From contig JAYKKT010000091.1 of the NCBI GenBank assembly GCA_036023115.1, positions 29,020,001 to 29,084,000 of the forward strand: a DNA stretch of 64,000 nt, written 5' to 3'. This DNA comes from Brasenia schreberi (taxonomy: Eukaryota; Streptophyta; Magnoliopsida; Nymphaeales; Cabombaceae). Position numbers and translations under genes: made by a program. This document shows, piece after piece, positions 56,268 to 64,000 of the stretch (the first letter of the stretch is position 1; every line of letters starts with the position of its first letter). The notes beneath the pieces are model-generated. The model saw nothing but the letters and a program-made list of their open reading frames with translations, did not search any database and was not told the origin of the DNA.

Positions 56268-57398
56268 CTATGGCACCAGAGTTAATAACGAAACTCTGAA
56301 ATTAGACATAAAATGATTACCCATCATCATAAAAAAGAATGGATATGCCATGGTAGCATAGGGATTTGTGGTGGAAGATGTAGAAGCCTTCTCCTTTTCT
56401 ACAAGTCGAGACTCTAATTTATCTATCCTCTTCTGCATTTCAATCATTGAGTTTTGACCACCCTCTGTTGTACTCTTCTCGTGTTGGTTACTAAAGAGAG
56501 CTCTAATTGGTTGATTTTGATTATATGTTGGCCGACCAATCAACTACCAACATGTTTCACGTGTATGCCATTGTTCTTCCACAATGGATGCATGAAAGTT
56601 TATCTTTATCATCTGATGACTGCTGAATTCTTTCTCTTCTATATTCTCCTCTACCTCTAAATCTAAGGGTAGAATTTTGATTCCTTCCTATGAAAGCTGT
56701 AGTTTTAGAATTGTTGATTTTTCCTTCTTTTTTCAAATGCTTTCTGTATTCTTTCATTAATAGTAGAGTATAAATTGTACTAAGTGAGGGAAGTTCAATG
56801 AGATAAGTTCTTCCCTACTCAGGATGTTATTCTTTATGGCTTCATAATTAAGTGAGATAACCCATAGTAAGTTAAAAGACTTTTCTTTCTTAAAATTCTT
56901 TGTCTTTTCTTCATGCAATTTTGACATTTGGTCTTGGAATAAATTAATAACTCTTCCCACAATCCACGAAGTTCAACATAATATTCACTTACCAATTGGC
57001 TACCTTGTCTGCATTTTCTAACTCTTTCAATGATTTCATACTTCTTGACTATATTCTTTCGTTCTGCATATGCATCTTGTACTGCCAACCAAATTTCATG
57101 GGTTCTCTAGTAACATGAAAGTGCAGCCGATAGAAGGAATCATGGATTGTATTAACCACGCACTTACCAGAGCGTTTTCTCTATGCCATCTAGAGTATGT
57201 TGGATCATTAGGGTTTGGTGCAGAAATTTCTCTTGTAAGATATTCCCATCTTCCTCTTGTCAATATCGCAAGTTCAATAGATCATGCCCACTATAGATAG
57301 TTTTTTCCATCCAATTTGATGCTTGTAATTTGAAATGTTTTGCTCTTGTTAATGCTGGACATTTTTGTACTTTTCAATATTTTTTCCTTTTCAGCCAT
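56268..57398 (-). pseudogene. C3 copia gag
   Basis: Starts at an ATG complementary to 57396-57398 (MAEKEKILKSTKMSS) and continues FQITSIKLDGKNYL, RENALVSAWLIQSMIPSI, YEIIERVRKCRQGSQLVSEY, VELRGLWEELLIYSKTKCQN. The zinc knuckle near 56570-56600 reads CIHCGRTMAYT, degraded. The frame breaks at about 57100, 56840 and 56550. Confidence 0.82.
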
Positions 57399-57597
57399 GA
57401 TCGTGCCCCTTGCTCTAGGTCTCAATCTCAAGTTTTTCTTGACTCTTCTTTTTCGAATCTTTGTCAGGTTTGATATAGAACAATGTTTTCTTGATTGTTT
57501 GTTGGATAAACTTTAACCTTTAGGGCATAAACACTATTGCAGACTAACCTTGAAACTCTAATCCTACGGTAATCCTACGGATTAGGATATGATATTA

Positions 57598-57885
57598 TGT
57601 AGATACTCACACACAAAATAAATAATGAAAAACAATCAATCATATCATGAAAAATCAAAGTTACAAAGGGCTGAGGGTCGACGCTACATCCTTGGTAGCC
57701 GCCCACTCTCTCTCTCTTCTCTTTCACTTTTTTTATATTAAGGTGTATGGTTTTCTCTTTATAATGGTTTCTAACTTTAATTTCTAATATGCTCCTACTT
57801 AGTAAAAGTTATACCATGGAGCTCCTATTGGACCAGATATGGATCCAATAGGAGTAGAGATTTGTTCCTTCCCTATCCTCCAACA
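57598..57885 (-). repeat. 5' LTR of C3
   Basis: 288 bp, TGTAGATACTC to CCTCCAACA. Its right end lies 32 bp from the first SEND1 exon, within the intron. Confidence 0.78.
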
Positions 57886-57917
57886 AAGGAATCTCTAATG
57901 CTAGAGATAATCATCAG

Positions 57918-57990
57918 GTTGGATGTTTCACTGCTGATTCAGATGCCTTCCTTTTCGGTGCTAGGACAATATACAAAGATATTTATCTAG
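57918..57990 (+). CDS. SEND1: SEND1-like exon (73 bp) with catalytic aspartates
   Basis: Acceptor ATCATCAG (AG at 57916-57917), 24 codons plus G, donor GTATGC at 57991. A branch-point-like TCTAATG is kept between the copia LTR end (57885) and the acceptor. An alternative is that the frame extends upstream (NARDNHQ), in which case the acceptor would lie inside or before the LTR. Confidence 0.8.
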
Positions 57991-60057
57991 GTATGCTTCT
58001 ATGATTAGGTTTGCAATCCATATTTACACATGAGCATGTGCTTTCATCTTTGTAATGTAGTTCCTTTTGTTCTCCGTCTACTAATTACTTTGTTTATTTT
58101 CTTTTCCAGGTGAAGGTGGCTATGTAATTTGTTACAAAATGACAAACATAGAGAGGAAACTTGGATTTGGAAGGAATTCACTGGTGAGAAGCTTCCATGT
58201 CTAAAGGCAACTGAGCTTTCGTACCTTTTATTCATCATTTTAGTTTCTTATTAGAAGCTTTTGGGAAGGTTATTAAAATTGTATCTTATCATACGCTATG
58301 ACACTATTTTACTGCATATTGGTACTTGAAAAGATACCTAAATTGCAATATACAGTTTATAGGGTTGTATTGCATTGTATCGTATAATATGTCTCCCATA
58401 CAGTATGATATACTCCTTGATCTTAAGATATGGCATTGATTTCTTTGGTGTCATTCTTTTAACTTGAGACCTAAGAGGACACCAACTCTCTTTTATCCAT
58501 GGATCGTAAGATATGTTATTTTGAAATCCTTATGGTCACTTTGTTCAACCTTTCCACCCCTTTATCGTCCTAAGAGGACACCAACTCTCTTTTATCCATC
58601 AATGGCTGGCAATTTTGATCCGCTATTCGATTGAAAACTATTATATATCAAGGAACTTTGTGAACATAGAGAAAAATGATGATGAGATGCAATTTTTGTG
58701 AACATGTCATGCACGGTGGAGTTTAGCCATGTGAGATATCTAGATGGGACCGGGATGAACGTGTAGAGCCTTGCTCTATTGTGCCTCCACAAGTTAATGC
58801 ACAGATGCTCAAAAACACGGAGGATATGCAAGTGAAAAGAGAAAACATTGAGCACCTGAGAACCACAAGGACCAGGAGTAGCTGCTGGAGGAGCGCAAGA
58901 AGAAGAATACATAAAATAGCTATTTTTATTTTTTATTTATTTTGAAGTTGAAAATTATGAGAACATATGATTCTCTTGATTTGTAATAGTTTAAAGCTTC
59001 AGTGTAGTTTTTCTTGAGCTCTTTTTATTAAGATAGTGTTATATTTCATGTATGCTGTGATTAATGACATTTTGCATGTTACAAAATTGATTGGTGATTT
59101 TTCTTGATTTTTTAAATGTTTTTGATTTTTTTAAGAAAAAAATACAGTGTACCACACCATAACATGATAGGTACATGCGTACCGGTGGCTTGAGCGGCAC
59201 AAGCATTGATACACTATTTACAACATTGGCTTTTAGAGATGGATGCTCTCCTCCAACTATATCTTTTATCATATTCTTGCCTAAAGACTATTCAAATGTT
59301 ACTGATGATTTAAAAATTAAAACCACAGTGTTGTAAGAATAAAGGTCTGTTGCTGCACTTTAGTTTAGAGTCCTCAATTTGTTCTGTAGAAAGATGTATT
59401 AACTAATGATAATACATCAAAAGTGTTTTTGTTGGTCAATGGAAGTAGATTCCTTAGAACTTCAACGTAGACATGTTTTAGGAATTCAGTATGGACGCTA
59501 GTTCTTCAATGATCAAATAGTGGTGACTATGAGAAGGTTGACAAAATAAAAGTTTTCATTGAAATTCCAGAATTTGTTCCACAATTTGAAAAATTATTAT
59601 CATGCAGATCTTATTTTCACCTTTTTACTTAGTAGAAAGCTTTTGAAAATTCAAGCCAAACAAAGCATTGTGTTGTTACATTTTTTTCTTGAAATAACTA
59701 GTAGTAGTCTTTTGCAGAGTTGTAACATTTCATTAAGAAAAAAAGAGATATAAATGCAACAAAAATACCTATGGGTTGAGTGTGCATGTTCAATGCTGCA
59801 CATGTATAGGTGGAAGCGTGTCTGGGTTCTAGATGCTGTTTTTCTCTCATGATTGCCATAGTTGCTATGGCCTTTATTGGTACCTATCTAGGGATTCTTA
59901 GGTCTTATGTTTCTTTTACCTATTTTTCATGTAATCTGAAACCTTTGATTGACCATTTATGAATCCTAATATGGCATTGTGCTTATTTAAATGACAGATT
60001 GCTCTTACGCTTCTTCTTGGTGGGGACTATTCTCAGAAGGTTCACGGAGTAGGCCAG
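57918..60057 (+). CDS. SEND1: SEND1/GEN-like Rad2-family nuclease, three internal exons
   Basis: Exons 57918-57990, 58110-58183 and 59998-60057 join in frame to VGCFTADSDAFLFGARTIYK, DIYLGEGGYVICYKMTNIE, RKLGFGRNSL and IALTLLLGGDYSQKVHGVGQ. This covers the internal (I) region of the XPG/Rad2 nuclease domain with metal-binding aspartates (DSDAFLFGAR) and the start of the helix-hairpin-helix (GGDYS..VHGVG). From memory it is closer to plant SEND1 (GEN-like 2) than GEN1. Such enzymes cut branched DNA or single-stranded regions in nuclear DNA repair and recombination. All introns are GT-AG and no lesions are seen, but the upstream exons were not found in the 40 kb to the left, nor downstream exons to the right, so completeness is unknown. 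Confidence 0.82.
58110..58183 (+). CDS. SEND1: SEND1-like exon (74 bp)
   Basis: Acceptor TTTTCCAG, then GT completing a Gly codon and 24 codons (EGGYVICYKMTNIERKLGFG, RNSL), donor GTGAGA at 58184. Confidence 0.88.
58265..59228. mobile_element. Non-autonomous hAT element, 964 bp
   Basis: Flanked by GCTTTTGG (58257-58264) and GCTTTTAG (59229-59236), an 8-bp duplication with one mismatch. Left end GAAGGTTATTAAAATTG and right end TATTTACAACATTG match the hAT termini of this window. Non-coding. GTATC-rich sites occur near the left end (58280-58410). It lies in an intron of the SEND1-like gene and shares its interior with 1135-2405. Confidence 0.82.
59240..59997. other. SEND1 intron remainder
   Basis: AT-rich intronic sequence ending in a normal acceptor (AAATGACAG). 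The 64-codon plus-strand frame at 59559-59753 has no recognisable family. Nothing else is supported. Confidence 0.5.
59998..60057 (+). CDS. SEND1: SEND1-like exon (60 bp), start of helix-hairpin-helix
   Basis: Acceptor ATGACAG, 20 codons IALTLLLGGDYSQKVHGVGQ, donor GTAATC at 60058. The conserved G-D-Y-S and GV-G-G pattern is that of the Rad2-family H3TH element that grips double-stranded DNA. Known relatives have SDYS; here GDYS. Confidence 0.88.
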
Positions 60058-60689
60058 GTAATCAAGCTATGATACAAGGACATATATGAATGTTCTATGC
60101 TGTGCAAGATGCTGATGCACTTAATGGAGTTTACTGAGTTTCAAATACAAATCTTCCTTGATAGAGATGGTCATGTGACAGTTGTGAACAAGAAAGTACA
60201 TAGGAGATTCCATTTTCTGTGGCTTTTTTGGTATGAATAACTACCAGTGGCATTTGTACCTCACCAAAATCCTGTCTGCCATTTGAGAAAAGTAATTAAA
60301 TAACAAAACAAATAAAAGAAAGGGATGTCTTTATAAATGAGAATGATTTTTATCTTGATTTCATGCTCAAATCACAACTTGTACCTATATTCAGCTAAAC
60401 ATCGTTTGACATGCACACTTGATTTCTCTTCAGCTCTTGGTGAATTGGAACTTTCCTGCTCATCCTAAACCTATTCACCAATTTGGGTTTTGTTCATTTT
60501 GGCTCCTTAGGATGATATCTTGTTGCTTTGCTGTGTTTAACTTTTGAATCAAATGTTCCTTCTGGAAAAAATTGGCTCCTAGATGTTTTCTGATGTATCA
60601 TGCTATGCAAACAAAGCATGTGTCCCTTCTTATTTTAATTTCTTTGTTTATTTTTGAACTGATTTCTGTAATATAGGAATCAACATGTC
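60058..60689. other. SEND1 intron, left of the RTE insertion
   Basis: No exon matching the expected next conserved block was seen. AT-rich intronic sequence. Confidence 0.5.
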
Positions 60690-60728
60690 CTAGATAAGCA
60701 AGGGCCACTACATTTTCGCCCGAATGTA

Positions 60729-61583
60729 GTGAATCAATTGCAGAGAGGGTTCCCACATCACGGACGGGTGTGGGTAAAGAAGTTAGTCCTGCTACATTGC
60801 CGCCCGAATGTAGTGAAAAATTTTCAGAGAGGGTCTCCGCATTTTGATTATGGACGGATGCGGGGGGTAAGGAAGCTAGTCCTAGATAATAAGATTCGTA
60901 TTGGTTCTTGGAATATTGGAAAATTATCGGGTAAGCTAATGGAGGTGGTAGATACTATGATTCGGAGAAAGATTCATATTCTATGTTTACAAGAGACAAA
61001 ATGGGTTGGAGAAAAAGCAAAGGAGATAGAGGATACTGGTTTTAAATTATGGTACTCAGGTAAAGAAAAGGCTCGAAATGGAGTTGGTATTATCATAAAT
61101 AAAGATTTAAAGGAGAGTGTAGTAGACATACAACGATATGGTGACCGAATCATGACGTTGAAATTAGTGTTAGGAGTAGAGGTTTTGAATATAGTTTGTG
61201 CTTACGCACCCCAAGTAGGACTAGAAGATAATATAAAGACAATTTTTTGGGAAGAGTTAGATAAGGTGTTTCAAAAGATTCTACAAAGGGAGATGATTTG
61301 TTTAGGAGGAGATTTAAATGGACATGTCGGTAAAGAGGCATTAGGATATCAAGGAATTCATGAAAACTTTTGTTTTGGGGATATAAATGAGGAAGGTAGG
61401 GAGATTTTAAATTTTGCTATGTCATTTGATCTCATTATAGCCAATACAATCTTCAAAAAACGAGATGAACATTTAATTACTTATAAGAGTGGCTTATCAC
61501 AAACACAAATTGATTACTTTATTTGTAGAAAAAAAGATAGAGCGTGTTGTAAAGATTGTAAGGTAATTCTAGGAGAAAGCTAA
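60729..61583 (+). pseudogene. RTE apurinic-like endonuclease domain
   Basis: An open frame of 284 codons. Motifs in order: IRIGSWNIGKLSGKLMEV, HILCLQETKWVGEKA, KARNGVGIIINKDLK, LNIVCAYAPQVGLEDN, MICLGGDLNGHVG, GLSQTQIDYFICRKKDR. These include the catalytic Glu of QETKW and the D-x-N of GGDLNGH. It ends at a single TAA (61581-61583), beyond which the frame continues after 25 bp (the TAA replaces a sense codon). It normally nicks the target DNA to prime reverse transcription. Confidence 0.9.
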
Positions 61584-61607
61584 ACCACCCAACATCGACT
61601 TTTAGTT

Positions 61608-63050
61608 ATGGATTTACAAATAAAAAAATGGACAAAGAAGAAAAGAGTGCATCGAGCTATTCGGACTAAATGGTGGAACCTCAAAAGCGAGAAAGAAGAT
61701 ATATTTAAACAGAAAGTCCTTCAAGGAGATGTTTGGAATTATGTTGGCACACCCTGTGATATGTGGAACAATATGGCTATACATATTAGGAAAGTGGCGA
61801 AAGATGTGTTAGGGGTATCTAAGGAAGATGTACCGGCACAAAAAGAAGCTTGGTGGTGGAGTGAAGTAGTACAAAATAAAATCAAGGCAAAGAGAGCATG
61901 TTACAAATTACATTATGCTAAGAAAACTAGTGAAACTTTAGAAGCTTATAAGAAAGCAAAGAAGGAAGCGAAAAAGGCCGCTAGTAAAGCAAAAGCTAAG
62001 ATTTGGGATGACTTATATAAAAAACTCAACTCAAAAGAGGGTGAAAGAGATATTTTTAGGATAGCTAGGGCTAGAGATAAGAAAACTAAAGATCTTAATT
62101 ATGTTAGATGCATAAAAGACGATGATGAAAAAATTCTGGTGGCAAATGATGATATAAGAAATAGATGGAAAAACTATTTTTATAATCTTTTTAATGAAAA
62201 TAAAGATGTTAGTATTAGCTTAGGAGAGTTAGCTAAATCAGAAAAGTATATAAACCACAATTTCTACTGACGTATTCAAAAGAATGAAGTCAAAGAGGCT
62301 CTTAAACATATGAAGAGTGGTAAATCGGTAGGACCAGATAATATTCCTATAGAAGTTTGGAAAATACTAGGAGAAATAGGAATCACTTGGCTCACAAGAC
62401 TATTTAATGAAATATGAAAAAACCAAGAGATGCCCGAGGAATGGAGAGCAAGTATACTTATACCCATATATAAGAACAAGGGAGACATTCAAAATTGTGT
62501 AAATTATCGAGGTATGAAGTTAATGAGCCATACTATGAAATTATGGGAAAGAATTATTGAACATAGGTTAAGACAAGTATCAAGTACAACAGAGAACCAA
62601 TTTGGATTTATGTGAGGCAGATCTACTATTGAAGCGATTCACCTTTTGAGACGTCTTATGAAACATTTTAGAGCAAAAAAGAAAGACCTTCACATGATAT
62701 TTATTGATCTAGAAAAAGCTTATGATAGAGTATCGAGGGAGGTTCTTTGGAGAACATTGGAAAAAAGAGGTATTCCATTGACATATATTAACCTTATAAG
62801 AGACATGTATGATGGTGCAAAAACATATGTGAGGACTCATGAAGGAACGACAAACTTCTTTGAAGTTAATATTGGGTTACATCAAGGATCAACTTTAAGT
62901 CCATACTTATTTATAATGGTGATGGATGAGTTAACAAAACATATTCAAGATGAAGTACCTTCGTGTATGTTATTTGCAGATGACATTGTATTAGTGGAGG
63001 AGTCTAAGGAAAAAGTTAATAGAAATTGGAACTATGGAGAGAAACATTAG
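61608..63050 (+). pseudogene. RTE linker and reverse transcriptase domain
   Basis: Continues in the same frame as the endonuclease. Linker: KVLQGDVWNYVGTPCDMWNN, then a lysine-rich stretch. Stops at 62268, 62417 and 62611. RT motifs: [74 protein letters not shown], i.e. an intact FADD active site. A one-base deletion near 63026 shifts the frame before the C-terminal region. Confidence 0.9.
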
Positions 63051-63346
63051 AAAACAAAGGCCTCTGACTTAGTAGAACAAAGACAGAATATATGGAATGT
63101 AAGTTTGATCATTTGGCTACTTCAGAGGACATAGAAATTAAAATTGACACACATTGCATTCCCCAAAAGGAAAGTTTTAAATACCTAGGGTCAATTTTTC
63201 AAAGTGATGGAAGAATTGATGGAGATGTTACACATAGAATTAATGCTGGTTGGTTAAAATAGAGAGGAGCATCAGGTATTCTTTGTGATAAGAAGATACC
63301 ATTAAAATTAAAAGGTAAATATTATAGAGCAGCAATTAGGCCTGCC

Positions 63347-63745
63347 ATGTTTTATGGTTCTGAGTGTTGGGCAGTTAATCATCAACATGTACAAAAGATG
63401 TCTGTGACAGAAATGAAGATGTTGAGATGGGTGAGTAGTCATACAAGAAAAGACCGTATACATAGTGAGGTTATTAGAAACAAATTAGGAGTGGCACCAA
63501 TAGAGGATAAAATGAGAGAACATCGTTTAAGATGGTTTGGACATATAGAAAGAAGATCAAAAGAAGAACCTGTAAGAAGGTTAGAAAAACTAAATTTGGA
63601 AAATATTAAAAGAGGTAGAGGACGACCACAAAAGTGTTGGAAAGAAACAATAAAGAATGATGTAGCTTATTGTGAGTTAATTGCTAACATGGCACACGAT
63701 AGGGATCTGTGGAAACAAAGAATCCATGTAGCCGACCCCGTCTAG
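63347..63745 (+). pseudogene. RTE C-terminal region
   Basis: Frame +2 relative to the upstream part. Encodes [58 protein letters not shown] and [17 protein letters not shown]. This conserved tail ends at the stop just before the 3' tail (63745). In the intact family it is fused to RT. Confidence 0.88.
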
Positions 63746-63785
63746 TATGGGAAAAGGCTTAGTTGTTGTTGTTGTTGTTGTTGGA

Positions 63786-64000
63786 TATTTCTATGAAAAA
63801 AAGGGTATGTTTGCTATGACCCTAATTCTCATAGGAAATATATTTTCATGGATGTAACATTCTTTGAAACTTCTTTCTTCTTCAAAAATTCTACCGACCT
63901 GTCAAATTCTACCATTGAAACGAAACAAATAAAGACTACTCTCCTGCAGAAAATGATCAACAACAAGAAGAAAAAGAGATGCATGTGTATAAAAAGAGGA
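63786..64000. other. Sequence right of the RTE element
   Basis: Presumably the SEND1 intron continuing, but it could also belong to a retroelement: FYEKKGMFAMTLI-like frames are reminiscent of copia integrase C-terminal regions, without a firm match. No exon seen. Confidence 0.35.

Larger units (their letters stand above)
47190..57885 (-). mobile_element. Copia element C3, both LTRs, multiply invaded
   Basis: LTR sequence at 47190-47404 (left copy, lacking about the first 75 bp) and 57598-57885 (right, 288 bp); shared CTGAGGGTCGACGC, TTCTCTTTATAATGG and ATACCATGGAGCTC. RNase H lies at 47410-47940, RT and integrase at 51030-52302 and 54887-55950, protease and gag at 56000-57398. Removing the inserted RTE fragment (47940-51021) and hAT copy (52303-54886) restores the domain order. 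A primer-site-like TAATATCATATCC (decayed TGGTATCAGAGCC) precedes the right LTR on the minus strand. Confidence 0.85.
60690..63785 (+). mobile_element. RTE-clade LINE, best-preserved copy
   Basis: Starts in the leader repeats (CGAATGTAGTGAATCAATTG at 60721) and ends CCCCGTCTAGTATGGGAAAAGG followed by (TTG)n. A single reading frame encodes endonuclease then RT, with about six stop or frameshift lesions. The short 3' region, TTG tail and endonuclease-RT order without a gag-like ORF are typical of plant RTE elements. It lies in the SEND1 intron in the same orientation as the gene. No clear target duplication was found. Confidence 0.9.

Noticed and set aside
60729..61583. Possible host exonuclease III or endonuclease gene
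   Set aside because: The same frame continues into LINE reverse transcriptase and the whole unit recurs in degraded form elsewhere in the window, so it is the RTE endonuclease domain.
1..64000. CRISPR arrays, bacterial operons or phage regions
   Set aside because: No short regularly spaced repeats with unique spacers; gene structure, introns and repeats are those of a plant nuclear genome.

Overview
The window is nuclear DNA of a flowering plant. Two host genes with plant-type split coding sequence are visible, and almost everything else is plant transposable elements: Ty1/copia, Ty3/gypsy, RTE-clade LINEs, hAT DNA transposons, 5S-derived repeats and probable SINEs. The species cannot be fixed from the sequence.

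Left part (1-17100, minus strand): a gene matching the plant SCI1 (style cell-cycle inhibitor 1-like) family. Exon 1 is at 16133-16572, exon 2 at 11380-11425, exon 3 at 531-580 and exon 4 at 257-298; later exons lie beyond base 1. All splice phases agree. Intron 1 (about 4.7 kb) carries an hAT transposon with a degraded transposase (12271-15523), a 5S rRNA-derived repeat and a tiny RTE tail. Intron 2 (about 10.8 kb) carries a truncated non-autonomous hAT, two RTE LINE copies, a 2.97-kb LTR retrotransposon that has captured parts of a PPR gene (6331-9300), a small hAT-like element and a second 5S-derived repeat.

Middle (17100-57600): nested repeats. An RTE LINE (18600-24550) is split by a 2.8-kb probable solo LTR. 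After a short-repeat region (SINE-like unit, 104-bp tandem duplication, AT/AG microsatellite, 838-bp hAT derivative) comes a degraded chromodomain-bearing Ty3/gypsy element, split by a full-length Ty1/copia element (29599-34981, TSD CCATG). A deleted copia element (37710-39970) follows. Then three copia elements, all on the minus strand, are stacked (40861-57885). The first two lack their 5' halves. The third has both LTRs and was itself invaded by an RTE fragment (which holds a 2.07-kb probable solo LTR) and by a second hAT copy (which holds an RTE tail).

Right part (57918-64000, plus strand): three consecutive exons of a Rad2/XPG-family nuclease of the plant SEND1/GEN-like type (57918-57990, 58110-58183, 59998-60057). 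The third copia copy ends 32 bp upstream of the first of these exons. One intron holds a 964-bp hAT derivative, and the next holds the best-preserved RTE LINE (60690-63785).

The most notable structures are the PPR-capturing LTR element, an hAT family with termini full of near-palindromic GTATC/GATAC sites, three RTE insertions only about 30-45 bp long yet flanked by clear target duplications, and paired 5S-derived repeats around a 46-bp host exon.
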